Part shown: piece after piece, positions 1 through 7,909 of the stretch
Position numbering within the stretch: position 1 is the stretch's first letter
How the letters are laid out: the number at the start of each line of letters is the position of its first letter
Source: Thauera phenylacetica B4P
Lineage (GTDB): Bacteria; Pseudomonadota; Gammaproteobacteria; Burkholderiales; Rhodocyclaceae
DNA: 33,266 bases
Assembly (NCBI RefSeq): GCF_000310225.1
Contig: NZ_AMXF01000024.1
Span: 1 to 33,266, forward strand
Direction of reading: 5' to 3'
Made by a program: the position numbers and the translations under genes
Notes under the pieces: model-generated
The model's database searches: none
Seen by the model: only the letters and a program-made list of their open reading frames with translations
What the model was told of the DNA's origin: nothing

Positions 1-147
1 GGTGGCGGTGTGCAGCTCGGCGGCGGCGAGCAGGCGGGCGAGCTCGCCGGCGTCGAGCGTCGCGCGCCCGGCTGTGCGCGCCGTGTGGTAGAGCCGCGCG
101 GCTTCGCCTGCCGCAGGGCTGGCGGCGTGGCTTCGGACTTCGGTCAT
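1..147 (-). CDS. Unidentified gene, 5' end only (cut by window edge)
   Basis: An open frame starts with ATG at 147-145 and runs off the left edge, giving 49 residues beginning MTEVRSHAASPAAGEAARLY. A ribosome binding site (GGAGACA) lies just upstream. Its leader resembles that of padB, which also has GGAGACA-like sequence followed by a short spacer ending in CG before ATG. The visible part is Ala/Arg-rich and probably helical, and I do not recognise a family. It lies 90 bases after padJ in the same direction, so it may be a further gene of the pad operon, although a GC-rich hairpin separates them. It could equally be the start of an unrelated unit. Confidence 0.5.
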   Translation of the reverse strand, partial: MTEVRSHAASPAAGEAARLYHTARTAGRATLDAGELARLLAAAELHTAT

Positions 148-237
148 CGGGTGTCTCCGTCTTCGTTCTTGTAGTGAGGGCCGGGGAGGCCCGGCAGGTG
201 GCCCGGTGCCGGGATCCCGTCCCGGCACCGGGCGATC
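148..237 (-). other. padJ-downstream spacer with perfect GC-rich hairpin
   Basis: The spacer holds a perfect 14-bp inverted repeat: GCCCGGTGCCGGGA at 201-214 and its complement at 220-233, with a 5-base loop. It starts five bases after the padJ stop codon. No run of U follows it on the minus strand, so it is not a classical intrinsic terminator. It may stabilise the 3' end of the mRNA, attenuate read-through into the next gene, or be a partial terminator. Confidence 0.6.
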
Positions 238-1554
238 TCAGGCCTCGCTGGCGACGCGCTCGCGGCGGTCGATCACGCGCTTGGCCTTGCCGACCTGAGT
301 GCGCTCGATGCTGTCTGGCTCGAGGATCTCGATCTCGGCGCTGATGCCGACGAAGCTCTTGATCGCGTGCCGGACTTCCTCGCCGATCTGCCGGCGCAGG
401 CCCTGGCCAATGTGGTCGGCGAGCTCGGGGCGCAGCTCGACGCGCACGGTGAGCTGGTCTAGGTGGCCTTCTCGGGTGAGCACGAGCTGGTAGTGCCCGC
501 ACAGCTTGTCGTGGCGCAGCAGCACCTCCTCGATCTGGGTCGGGAAGACGTTCACTCCGCGGATGATCAGCATGTCGTCGCTGCGCCCGGTGATCTTGTC
601 GATGCGCCGCATCGCGCAGCCGGTGCCGGGCAGCAGGCGGGTGAGGTCGCGGGTGCGATAGCGGATCACCGGCATCGCCTCCTTGGTGAGCGAGGTGAAC
701 ACCAGCTCGCCACGCTCGCCGTCGGGCAGCACCTCGCCGGTGACCGGGTCGATGATCTCGGGGTAGAAGTGGTCTTCCCAGATGTGCGGGCCGTCCTTGT
801 GGCCGACGAACTCGCAGGCCACGCCCGGGCCCATGACCTCGGACAGGCCATACACGTCGATCGCGTCGATGCCCAGCATGCGCTCGATCTCGGTGCGCAT
901 CTGGTTGGTCCACGGCTCGGCGCCGAACATGCCCAGCCGCAGCGTCGTCGCGGAGGGGTCGAGCCCCATGCGCTGCATCGTGTCGGCCAGGGTCAACATG
1001 TAGGACGGCGTGGCCATGATCACCGTGGGGCCGAACTCCTGGATGAGCTGGATCTGCTTCTCGGTGTTGCCGCCGCCCATCGGGATCACCGTGGCGCCGA
1101 GCGCCTCGCCGCCGTAGTGCGCACCGAGGCCGCCGGTGAAGAGCCCGTAGCCGTAGGAGTTGAGGATGATGTCCTCGCAACTCGCGCCGGCCACGCGCAG
1201 CGAGCGCGCCATGACCGCGGCCCAGCGCTCGATGTCGCCCTTGGTGTAGCCGACCACGGTGGGACGGCCGGTGGTGCCGGACGAGGCGTGCACACGCACC
1301 ACCTGGGACATCGGCACCGCGAAGAGGCCGTAGGGGTAGTTGTCGCGCAGATCCTGCTTGGCGGTGAAGGGGAACCTTGCCAGGTCGGCCAGGCTCTCCA
1401 GGTCGGACGGCCGTACACCGGCGGCCTCGAAGGCGTGGCGGTAGTGCGGCACGTTGTCGTAGGCGTGCTGCAGCGACCAGCGCATGCGCTCGAGCTGCAG
1501 CGCCTGCAGCTCGGCGCGGCTCATCCGCTCGGGGGCGGGCTTCTCATTGCTCAT
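238..1554 (-). CDS. padJ: Phenylacetate-CoA ligase (anaerobic, AMP-forming)
   Basis: This 438-residue protein is an adenylate-forming ligase of the PaaK/PadJ type, whose usual length is about 430-440. It would activate phenylacetate with ATP and CoA in the cytoplasm. Visible motifs are the AMP-binding loop SSGTTGRPTVVGYT (around residue 91), YGLSEVMGPG (around 238), and the hinge and C-terminal region with GRSDDMLIIRGVNVFPTQIEEVL-like features. The start ATG at 1554 overlaps the 3' end of padI by 11 bases, which indicates translational coupling. It is the last identified gene of the pad operon, following the two oxidoreductases that process its product, so the anaerobic name padJ is preferred over the aerobic paaK. 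Benzoate or related acids are conceivable minor substrates. Confidence 0.9.
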   Translation of the reverse strand: MSNEKPAPERMSRAELQALQLERMRWSLQHAYDNVPHYRHAFEAAGVRPSDLESLADLARFPFTAKQDLRDNYPYGLFAVPMSQVVRVHASSGTTGRPTVVGYTKGDIERWAAVMARSLRVAGASCEDIILNSYGYGLFTGGLGAHYGGEALGATVIPMGGGNTEKQIQLIQEFGPTVIMATPSYMLTLADTMQRMGLDPSATTLRLGMFGAEPWTNQMRTEIERMLGIDAIDVYGLSEVMGPGVACEFVGHKDGPHIWEDHFYPEIIDPVTGEVLPDGERGELVFTSLTKEAMPVIRYRTRDLTRLLPGTGCAMRRIDKITGRSDDMLIIRGVNVFPTQIEEVLLRHDKLCGHYQLVLTREGHLDQLTVRVELRPELADHIGQGLRRQIGEEVRHAIKSFVGISAEIEILEPDSIERTQVGKAKRVIDRRERVASEA

Positions 1555-2899
1555 CGGCCTGCTCCGCGATCTTGCGTACGAAGCGCAGGTTCTCCGTGAC
1601 CTTCTTCTGGATGTGCTCGACCTGCTCCGGGCTGAGGTGGCGGAAGCGCCCCATCGCCTCGAGGTAGTCGGTGACCGGCAGGGGCTTGTCCACCGGGCGG
1701 GTGAAGTGCAGCCCGCTCTCGGGGGTGTATTCCCACAGGGTGACGAAGTTCGACTCCACCGCCTTGCGTGCGACCTCGATGTTGAGCGCGCTCTGGAAGC
1801 GCCAGCCGGTGGTGCAGGGCGAATACACGTGCAGGTAGGCGAAACCGCGCTCGGAGGCGGCGAGCGCCTTGTCGAGCTTGTCGTAGAGATCTTCCATGTA
1901 GGCGGTCGACGCGGTGGCGACGTATTCGCAGCGGTGGTTGATCATGATCATCGGCAGGTTCTTGGCGTCCTGCGACTTGCCGCGGGTGTGCTCACCGACC
2001 GGGGTGGTCGAGGTCCATGCGCCGTAGGGCGTGCAGCTCGAGCGCTGCATGCCGGTGTTCATGTAGCCCTCGTTGTCGACCACCATGAAGAGGATGCGTT
2101 CGCCGCGCTCGGCCGCGCCCGAGAGCGACTGGAAGCCGACGTCCGAGGCGCCGCCGTCGCCGGCGATCGCCATCGCGGTGACCTTGCGGCCGACGCGCTC
2201 GTACTGGCGCTTGACCCCGGCGAGCATCGCCGCGGTGTTGGTGAGCAGCGGGTGGAAGACCGGCACCTTGGTGCCGGTGGTGCCGTTGAATCCCACCGAG
2301 CCCATGCCGGGGACGCAGCCCGGCGGGGTGGCGAGCACGGTGTCGGGGCCGACGCGGCGCAGCGCGTGGCGCATCAGCAGCTCGGTGTTGCAGCCCTGGC
2401 AGCCAGCCAGGCCGGGGGCGAACAGGTCTTCCCAGCTGCCGACCTCGTTGTAGATGCGCGCGGTGGTGACGTGGCGCAGCGCGCCGGTGGGGCAGGCGGG
2501 CACGCAGGCCGGCTTGCCCTCGCAGGTGTCGCACTTGCTGACGCGGCCGCTGTGCTCGTCGAGCGCGATGCCGGCGTAGGTGCAGCCGATGGTGCACAGC
2601 AGGCAGTCGACGCACTTCGAGGCGTCCCAGTCGATGACGCCGGTGGCGCCGTTCTTGCCGAGCGCGCCCGCCGGGCAGACGGTGGCGCACTTGGGGTCGG
2701 CGCACTGGCGGCACAGCGCGAGCTCGAACTCGCCCGGGCGCGGCGGCTCGATGCTGGCGCCGCCGCTGCGCACGATCTGGATCAGCGAGCGGGTGGTGTC
2801 GGTCGAGTCGAACTTGACGCTCGCGCACGCCGTCATGCATTTGCCGCAGCCGTCGCACTTGGCGGGGTCGAAGGCGATGGTGGAGTAGGCTTGTCCCAT
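1544..2899 (-). CDS. padI: Phenylglyoxylate:NAD+ oxidoreductase, beta (TPP) subunit with fused ferredoxin domain
   Basis: This 451-residue protein combines two modules. The N-terminal ~150 residues carry four cysteine groups (CDGCGKCMTAC, CRQCADPKCATVCP, CVDCLLCTIGC, CDTCEGKPACVPACP), as in multi-cluster ferredoxins. The remainder is a thiamine-diphosphate beta subunit of the 2-oxoacid oxidoreductase family, with CQGC near residue 170, the TPP/Mg motif GDGGASDVGF near 245, and a following VDNEGYMNTG segment. With PadE, F, G and H it forms the complex that oxidatively decarboxylates phenylglyoxylate to benzoyl-CoA. The gene lies 10 bases after padH and overlaps padJ. The fused ferredoxin module suits a complex that sends electrons to a flavoprotein subunit. 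The substrate is inferred from the gene neighbourhood. Confidence 0.88.
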   Translation of the reverse strand: MGQAYSTIAFDPAKCDGCGKCMTACASVKFDSTDTTRSLIQIVRSGGASIEPPRPGEFELALCRQCADPKCATVCPAGALGKNGATGVIDWDASKCVDCLLCTIGCTYAGIALDEHSGRVSKCDTCEGKPACVPACPTGALRHVTTARIYNEVGSWEDLFAPGLAGCQGCNTELLMRHALRRVGPDTVLATPPGCVPGMGSVGFNGTTGTKVPVFHPLLTNTAAMLAGVKRQYERVGRKVTAMAIAGDGGASDVGFQSLSGAAERGERILFMVVDNEGYMNTGMQRSSCTPYGAWTSTTPVGEHTRGKSQDAKNLPMIMINHRCEYVATASTAYMEDLYDKLDKALAASERGFAYLHVYSPCTTGWRFQSALNIEVARKAVESNFVTLWEYTPESGLHFTRPVDKPLPVTDYLEAMGRFRHLSPEQVEHIQKKVTENLRFVRKIAEQADEQ

Positions 2900-2909
2900 G
2901 ATCTTCCCC

Positions 2910-4166
2910 TTAGCGCCAGAGCTGCGACATGAGCTCGCGGCCGGTGGCGAGCGGCTGTGCGAAGAAGCGTTCGCGCAGCGGCCCGAGATCGGTGCGGCGG
3001 AGGATGAGCTGGGCCATCACGCCGGCATCGAAGAATTCGTTGACCCCGAAGATGCCGGTCAGGCGCTCGTCGCGGTCGAACACCGCGCGCAGGTAGCGTC
3101 CGCTCGCGGCGTCGAAGCGCACCTGCGCGCGTCCGCCCTCGGGTACCGCGGCGCTGCCCACCGAGATCGCGTGGCGGCCGAAGAAGTGGTAGGTATTGAG
3201 CGGCACGCCGCCCGGGTAGGGCTTGATGCCCGGATCGCCCGCCATCGCCATGCCGGCGATGCGGCCCTGCACGGTGGCGTCGGGCAGGATGGCGTTCATC
3301 ACCGGGGTGCCGGTGAAGAAGCCGCGCGCCTGCGCACAGTCGCCGGCGGCCCAGACGTCCTCGACGCTGGTGCGCATGCTGTCGTCGACCAGGATGCCGC
3401 GCTCGGTGGCGACGCCGCTGCCGTCGAGGTAGCCGAGCTCGGGACGCACGCCGACCGCGACCAGCAGCAGGTCGGCCGGGATGGTGTCGCCGTTGTCGAG
3501 CTGCAGGGTCGCGCCTTTCGGCCCGGGCTCGAGGCCGACCACGCGGTGGCCGGTGCGGATCTTCGCGCCGTTGCCGAGGAAGGCCTGCTCGATCATGCCG
3601 GCGGCGACCTCGTCGAAGTAGCCGGAGGTGAGCTGCTTGCTCATCTCGACGATGGTGACGCTGGCCCCGGCCTTGACCAGGTTTTCGGCGGCGTGCATGC
3701 CGACCAGGCCCGCGCCGAGCACGACCGCGTTCTTCGAGCCGGCCATCGCGGCGCGCAGCCGGGTGGCGTCGTCGAGCGTGCGCAGCACGTGGTAGTCGAC
3801 GCGGTCGATGCCGGAGATGGGCGGCACGACCGGGCTGGCGCCGGTGGCGAGCAGCAGCTTGCGGTAGCCGATGGTGCTGCCGTCGGCCAGGCGCGCCTGG
3901 TGCGCCGCGGGGTCGAGGCCGGCGAGCGCGCAGCCGCTGCGGTAGTCGACCTTGTTGAGCGTGAAGAACGCGTCGTCGCGCAGATAGACGCGCTCGGGCG
4001 TCGAGCGCCCGGAGACGACGTAGGGCAGCACGGTGGGCGAGTAGGGGCGATGCGGGTCGCGGGTGACGACGGTGATGGAGCCTTCGCCGTCGTGCATGCG
4101 GATCGCGTTGATCGCCTCGAGCGCGGCGTGGCTGCTGCCGGCGATCAGGTAGTCGGTGGTGTGCAT
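2910..4166 (-). CDS. padH: Phenylglyoxylate:NAD+ oxidoreductase, FAD/NAD(H)-binding subunit
   Basis: This 418-residue flavoprotein belongs to the pyridine-nucleotide-disulfide oxidoreductase-like group. The N terminus DYLIAGSSHAALEAINAI is the first dinucleotide fold; it has GSSHAA where GxGxxA is usual. A second Rossmann motif, VVLGAGLVGMHAAENL, lies near residue 148 for NAD(H). The late FAD motif SVEDVWAAGDCAQ lies near residue 265. No redox-active CxxxxC pair is evident, so electron transfer from the iron-sulfur subunits to NAD+ is the likely role. It sits between padG and padI with gaps of 24 and 10 bases, as expected for the electron-output subunit of PadEFGHI. Confidence 0.87.
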   Translation of the reverse strand: MHTTDYLIAGSSHAALEAINAIRMHDGEGSITVVTRDPHRPYSPTVLPYVVSGRSTPERVYLRDDAFFTLNKVDYRSGCALAGLDPAAHQARLADGSTIGYRKLLLATGASPVVPPISGIDRVDYHVLRTLDDATRLRAAMAGSKNAVVLGAGLVGMHAAENLVKAGASVTIVEMSKQLTSGYFDEVAAGMIEQAFLGNGAKIRTGHRVVGLEPGPKGATLQLDNGDTIPADLLLVAVGVRPELGYLDGSGVATERGILVDDSMRTSVEDVWAAGDCAQARGFFTGTPVMNAILPDATVQGRIAGMAMAGDPGIKPYPGGVPLNTYHFFGRHAISVGSAAVPEGGRAQVRFDAASGRYLRAVFDRDERLTGIFGVNEFFDAGVMAQLILRRTDLGPLRERFFAQPLATGRELMSQLWR

Positions 4167-4190
4167 GGTGGTTTCCTCTGTCCCTGGCGC

Positions 4191-5447
4191 TCAGTCTTTC
4201 GCGTTCAGCCACACCGGCTCGTCGGCGGCCGGCCGCTCGAGCAGGGCGCGGGTCTCGGCGATGACGCGGTGGAAGGTGGCGACGGTGAGGTCGGCGCCGG
4301 CGAGGCCGCCGATGAAGCTCTGTGCGGGCAGCTGGCGACCGAGGCGGTAGAGCACGCCGAGCGTCTCCTGGAACATCGGCCCGCAGTTCCAGCGGAAGTT
4401 GACCGAGCGGTCGACCACGCCGAGCGCGCGCACGTCGCGCAGCGCATGCTTGAGCGCCTCGACCGGAAAGGGGCTGAAGGTCTTGATCTTGATGAGGCCG
4501 ACCTTCTCGCCGGCCGCACGCGCCTCGTCGATCGCGTCCTTGGCGGCGCCGGTCATGCTGCCCAGGGTCATGATCGCGTACTCGGCGTCGTCGAGCCGGT
4601 ACTCCTCGACCAGCGGGGCGAAGCGGTGGCTGTCGCCGAAGCGGCGCGCCCAGTCCTCGTGCAGCTCGGTGATCACGCGCAGGGCGTTCTTCATGCCGGC
4701 GCACTGGCCGCGGCGGTAGCGCACGAAGGTCTCCGGGCCGGTGCCACCCGAGCCGCCGGTGAGCGGGTCGACCGCCATCGGGCGCAGCGGGTCGAGGGCG
4801 ACGTGCCAGTTGACGTCCTTGCGCCCCATGAAGTCGTCCACCTCGGCCTGGTCGGGCATCTCGACGCGCGAGGCGCCGTAGGACAGGTAGTTGCCGTCGA
4901 GGCAGACGTTGACCGGCAGCATGACGTCGTGGTGCTCGGCGAGGCGGAAGGCCATCACCGTGGTGTCGAGCACCTCCTGCACGGTCTCGCAGTAGATCTG
5001 GATCCAGCCCGCCTCGCGCACCGTCATCGCGTCCTGGTGGCCGCCCCACACCGACTGCGGCGTGATGCCGTCGCGGGTGACGATGGTCATCACCATCGGC
5101 AGGCGCATGCCCGAGGTGCGGAAATAGGGCTCGAACATGAAGGCGAGGCCCGGGCCGCAGGTCGCGGTGTAGGTGCGCCCCCCGGCGAGCGCGCTGCCCT
5201 GCAGCACCGAGAGCACCGAGTGCTCGCCCTCGGCGTCGACGATGTCGGCGTCCATGCCGCCGTCGGCGATGAGCTTGGCGAGCTTCTCGACCAGCGAGGT
5301 CTGCGGCGTGATCGGATACACCGCGACCATGTCGGGGCGGGCGAGCGCGACGCCGAGCGCGGCGGCCTCGTTGCCCTCGACCAGCATCAGCTGCGGGGTG
5401 CGCTCCGCGACGGCGGGCGCCGCGGCTTCGGTCGTGGTGGTGTTCAT
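4191..5447 (-). CDS. padG: Phenylglyoxylate:NAD+ oxidoreductase, alpha subunit
   Basis: This 418-residue protein is the alpha subunit of a 2-oxoacid:acceptor oxidoreductase. The N-terminal half shows EGNEAAALGVALARPDMVAVYPITPQTS and TCGPGLAFMFEPYFRTSGMRLP, typical of the pyrimidine-binding TPP domain. The C-terminal half has the transketolase-like domain with GLIKIKTFSPFPVEAL. The ATG at 5447 overlaps the TGA of padF by four bases, giving strong translational coupling; upstream extension of the frame would run through padF and was rejected. It works with PadI at the catalytic centre. The phenylglyoxylate assignment rests on the conserved operon context with phenylacetyl-CoA oxidoreductase and phenylacetate-CoA ligase. 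Confidence 0.88.
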   Translation of the reverse strand: MNTTTTEAAAPAVAERTPQLMLVEGNEAAALGVALARPDMVAVYPITPQTSLVEKLAKLIADGGMDADIVDAEGEHSVLSVLQGSALAGGRTYTATCGPGLAFMFEPYFRTSGMRLPMVMTIVTRDGITPQSVWGGHQDAMTVREAGWIQIYCETVQEVLDTTVMAFRLAEHHDVMLPVNVCLDGNYLSYGASRVEMPDQAEVDDFMGRKDVNWHVALDPLRPMAVDPLTGGSGGTGPETFVRYRRGQCAGMKNALRVITELHEDWARRFGDSHRFAPLVEEYRLDDAEYAIMTLGSMTGAAKDAIDEARAAGEKVGLIKIKTFSPFPVEALKHALRDVRALGVVDRSVNFRWNCGPMFQETLGVLYRLGRQLPAQSFIGGLAGADLTVATFHRVIAETRALLERPAADEPVWLNAKD

Positions 5448-5746
5448 TGCGCCTCCGGGACCATGATGATCGCCCGCTGTGGGCACTCGTGCGCGCAGAT
5501 GCCGCAGCCCTTGCAGGTCTTCAGATTGAAGTCGAACCACGCTGCGTGCTCTTCGACGCACTGCACCGGGCAGTACAGCCAGCACACCGCGCACTTGACG
5601 CACTTGTCGCGATCCACCACCGGGCGGAAGCTGCGCCAGTCGCCGGGCAGCATCGGGGTGAGCTCGGTGGCGACCGGACAGAGGTCTTCCGGCACGCCGT
5701 GCTGCTTGAGGTGCCAGGCGGGATAGTGGGTATGTCGCTCGCTCAT
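5444..5746 (-). CDS. padF: Phenylglyoxylate:NAD+ oxidoreductase, delta (2[4Fe-4S] ferredoxin) subunit
   Basis: This 100-residue protein has two CxxCxxCxxxC groups, C49-C52-C55-C59 and C78-C81-C84-C88, followed by the usual proline after the fourth cysteine. It is a delta-type ferredoxin subunit with an N-terminal extension of about 45 residues. It would carry electrons from the TPP centre to PadI/PadH. Its start codon overlaps the padE stop by four bases and its stop overlaps the padG start by four, so the three subunits are translationally coupled. Confidence 0.88.
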   Translation of the reverse strand: MSERHTHYPAWHLKQHGVPEDLCPVATELTPMLPGDWRSFRPVVDRDKCVKCAVCWLYCPVQCVEEHAAWFDFNLKTCKGCGICAHECPQRAIIMVPEAQ

Positions 5747-6315
5747 GCTGTGATCCTCCGTTCGAGGGTGTGCACCGTCGTCTCCTCGTAGCCGCGCTCG
5801 AGGGCGGTGAGGTTCTGCGCGAGGCCGGCGTGGCGGAAATCCGACTGCTCGATCACCTTCTTGAGCGCCGCCAGCGAGACCTGGCCGGTGGTGCGGGCGA
5901 AGGCGCCGAGCATCAGGGTGTTGGTGATCGGGCGGCCGAAGATCTCGGTGGCGATGCGCACCGCGTCGCACAGGCCGACCGTGCCGACCGTGTCGGCGAC
6001 CGCGACCTCCTCGAGTGGGCGCGAGGTCGCCTGCACCATCGCCCCGCCGGGCTTGAGGCCGGCGAAGATGTCGACCGTGCGCGCGAGGGTGGGATCGACG
6101 CAGATGATGCAGTCCGGCGTGTAGATGTTGGTGAGCTGGCGGATGGGCGCTTCGCTCGCGCGGATGAAGGACACCACCGGCGCGCCGCGACGCTCGAAGC
6201 CGAAGGCGGGGATGGAGACGGCGTACTTGCCGTCGAACACGAGTGCGGTCGCGAGCAGCTGGGCTGCAAGCACCGCGCCCTGCCCGCCACGACCATGAAT
6301 CCTGACCTCGTACAT
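5743..6315 (-). CDS. padE: Phenylglyoxylate:NAD+ oxidoreductase, gamma subunit
   Basis: This 190-residue protein is the gamma subunit/domain of a pyruvate-ferredoxin-oxidoreductase-type enzyme. It shows the hallmark N terminus YEVRIHGRGGQGAVLAAQLL, a FGFERRGAPVVSFIR segment, and the NTLMLGAFARTTG segment near residue 135. The ATG at 6315 is where similarity to the family begins. A 65-base gap separates it from padD, larger than the other spacings in the operon and GC-rich with weak inverted repeats. That fits the functional break between the membrane-bound PadBCD enzyme and the soluble PadEFGHI complex. Confidence 0.87.
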   Translation of the reverse strand: MYEVRIHGRGGQGAVLAAQLLATALVFDGKYAVSIPAFGFERRGAPVVSFIRASEAPIRQLTNIYTPDCIICVDPTLARTVDIFAGLKPGGAMVQATSRPLEEVAVADTVGTVGLCDAVRIATEIFGRPITNTLMLGAFARTTGQVSLAALKKVIEQSDFRHAGLAQNLTALERGYEETTVHTLERRITA

Positions 6316-6380
6316 GCGCTTTGCTCCTGATGTCGGCGGCGGTCCGCAGTGGTCCGGCGCCGCGGGGTGGAGGGAGGGGT

Positions 6381-7262
6381 TCAGTTCCAGCCCGGCTTGA
6401 CGCCGGGGTGCGAGTAGCCGGGGGTGCGCGCCGGCACGTGCTGCAGCGCAAAGCCCTGGGTGTAGGCGATGCGGGTGATGAGCGCGAGCTTGAACAGCCA
6501 GCCGCTGGCGGCGACCGCGATGCCTGCGAGGGCGAGCAGCGCGGTGCCGAAGCTGCCGCCGGCCACGAGCGCGAGCACCAGCACGGCCGCCGGCAGATAG
6601 TGGCCGAGGAGGTGGAAGCGGCGGTCGGTCTCGCGCAGCGCGCGCAGGGTCTGCAGCGGTGCGTTGTTCGGGCGGGCGAGGTGGGCGGCGTAGCGTCGCG
6701 ACAGCCAGAAGCGCAGCACGACCAGCACCAGCAGCGGGAAGGCGAACTCGGCTCCGGGCGAGCCTGCGAGCAGCGGCGAGAGCAGCGCGAGCATGCCCGC
6801 GCCTTCGGCCAGCCCCGTGACGATGATCAGCGGCAGCAGCGCCGGCTCGCGCCAGGCCGGGATGCCGCGCGCCGCCTTCAGGATGCGCGCCTGGCAGTAC
6901 AGGAAGCCGATGCCGATCAGCGCGGCCAGCCAGGCGAAGAGCAGCGAGCCGCTGAGCAGCGCGACGAGGCCGCACAGGAACAGCGGCCCGGCGACGATCG
7001 CCTCGCGCGTCATCCACGAGGTGCGCGCATGGAAGAAGACGTTGAGCGCGCGCAGCGGGCGACCGATCTCCATCCACACGCAGAACAACCCGACGCCGAT
7101 GAAGGCGAGCGCGAGGAAGAGCGGCAGGCCGGTCGCGGTGCCGTGGCCGCTGGCCGCGATCGCGGTCCATAGCAGCAGGCCGGCGCCGGTGCCGCCGCCG
7201 ATGAAGTTGCCCGCGGCACGCTCGTCCCAAAAGGGCTGCAGTTCAGGTTCCACGCCTCTCAT
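6381..7262 (-). CDS. padD: Phenylacetyl-CoA:acceptor oxidoreductase, membrane anchor subunit (NrfD/DmsC-like)
   Basis: This 293-residue protein is very hydrophobic, with about eight predicted membrane segments (for example around residues 22-43, 47-64, 90-110, 112-128, 145-165 and 230-265). It resembles NrfD/DmsC-type quinone-interacting anchors. It would hold PadBC at the cytoplasmic membrane and pass electrons to the quinone pool. This agrees with the known membrane association and quinone-type acceptor use of phenylacetyl-CoA:acceptor oxidoreductase. The ATG at 7262 overlaps the padC stop by four bases. Confidence 0.85.
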   Translation of the reverse strand: MRGVEPELQPFWDERAAGNFIGGGTGAGLLLWTAIAASGHGTATGLPLFLALAFIGVGLFCVWMEIGRPLRALNVFFHARTSWMTREAIVAGPLFLCGLVALLSGSLLFAWLAALIGIGFLYCQARILKAARGIPAWREPALLPLIIVTGLAEGAGMLALLSPLLAGSPGAEFAFPLLVLVVLRFWLSRRYAAHLARPNNAPLQTLRALRETDRRFHLLGHYLPAAVLVLALVAGGSFGTALLALAGIAVAASGWLFKLALITRIAYTQGFALQHVPARTPGYSHPGVKPGWN

Positions 7263-7909
7263 TGCTTTTTCTCCCAGAGATAGAAGAAGCCGGGGCCGGT
7301 GCCGAGCTCCTCGTGCATACGGAAATGCTCGTTCTCGCGCAGCAGGCGCGAGACCTTGCTGTCGGGGGCCTCGATGTCGCCGAAGGTGAGCGCGTTGGCG
7401 ATGCAGGCGTTGGCGCAGGCCGGGGTGGCGTCGGGATCGACGCCGGGCACGAGGCCGTGGGCGTGGCCGTAGTCGATGCGGTCGACGCAGAAGGTGCACT
7501 TGGTGGCCACCCCGATCCGCGTCGGGTCGGCGCGCTGGGTCTCGTTGGCCATCTTGCGATCGCCATAGGCCGGGATGTCGCGGGTGACCTTGTAGCGCGC
7601 GTTGTAAGGACAGGCGACCGAGCAGTAGGCACAGCCGATACAGAGGTCGTAGTCGATGGTGACCAGCCCGTCGGCGCGCTTCTTGGTGGCGGTGGTGGGA
7701 CACACCGTCTCGCAGGGTGGCTCGTCGCAGTGCTGGCAGCCGACCGGAACGAAGGTGCGGGTGACATCGGGGAATTCCCCTGCCTCGACGTCGAGCACCC
7801 AGCGCCATTGCACCCCCGGCGGGGTGGCGTTGGTGTGCTTGCAGGCGGCGGTACAGGTCTGGCAGCCGACGCAGCGGCGCAGGTCGACCACCATGGCGTA
7901 GCGGGTCAT
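7259..7909 (-). CDS. padC: Phenylacetyl-CoA:acceptor oxidoreductase, iron-sulfur subunit
   Basis: This 216-residue protein is an NrfC/DmsB-like electron-transfer subunit with cysteine groups for four [4Fe-4S] clusters. These are CVGCQTCTAACK near residue 13, CQHCDEPPCETVCP near 59, CIGCAYCSVACP near 92, and CTFCVD pairing with a later CANAC group near 130-165. It would bridge the molybdenum subunit PadB and the membrane anchor PadD. No signal peptide is present, so the complex faces the cytoplasm, where the CoA thioester substrate is. Its start overlaps the padB stop and its stop overlaps the padD start. Confidence 0.88.
   Translation of the reverse strand: MTRYAMVVDLRRCVGCQTCTAACKHTNATPPGVQWRWVLDVEAGEFPDVTRTFVPVGCQHCDEPPCETVCPTTATKKRADGLVTIDYDLCIGCAYCSVACPYNARYKVTRDIPAYGDRKMANETQRADPTRIGVATKCTFCVDRIDYGHAHGLVPGVDPDATPACANACIANALTFGDIEAPDSKVSRLLRENEHFRMHEELGTGPGFFYLWEKKQ

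Noticed and set aside
1484-2932. 482-residue plus-strand open frame opposite padI
   Set aside because: Composition and lack of motifs mark it as a shadow; padI has cysteine and TPP motifs in the other strand.
2898-5726. 942-residue plus-strand open frame opposite padH-padG-padF
   Set aside because: It is the high-GC antisense shadow of three well-recognised genes; the translation is rich in Ala, Gly, Arg, His and Asp without any domain, and there is no separate ribosome binding site.
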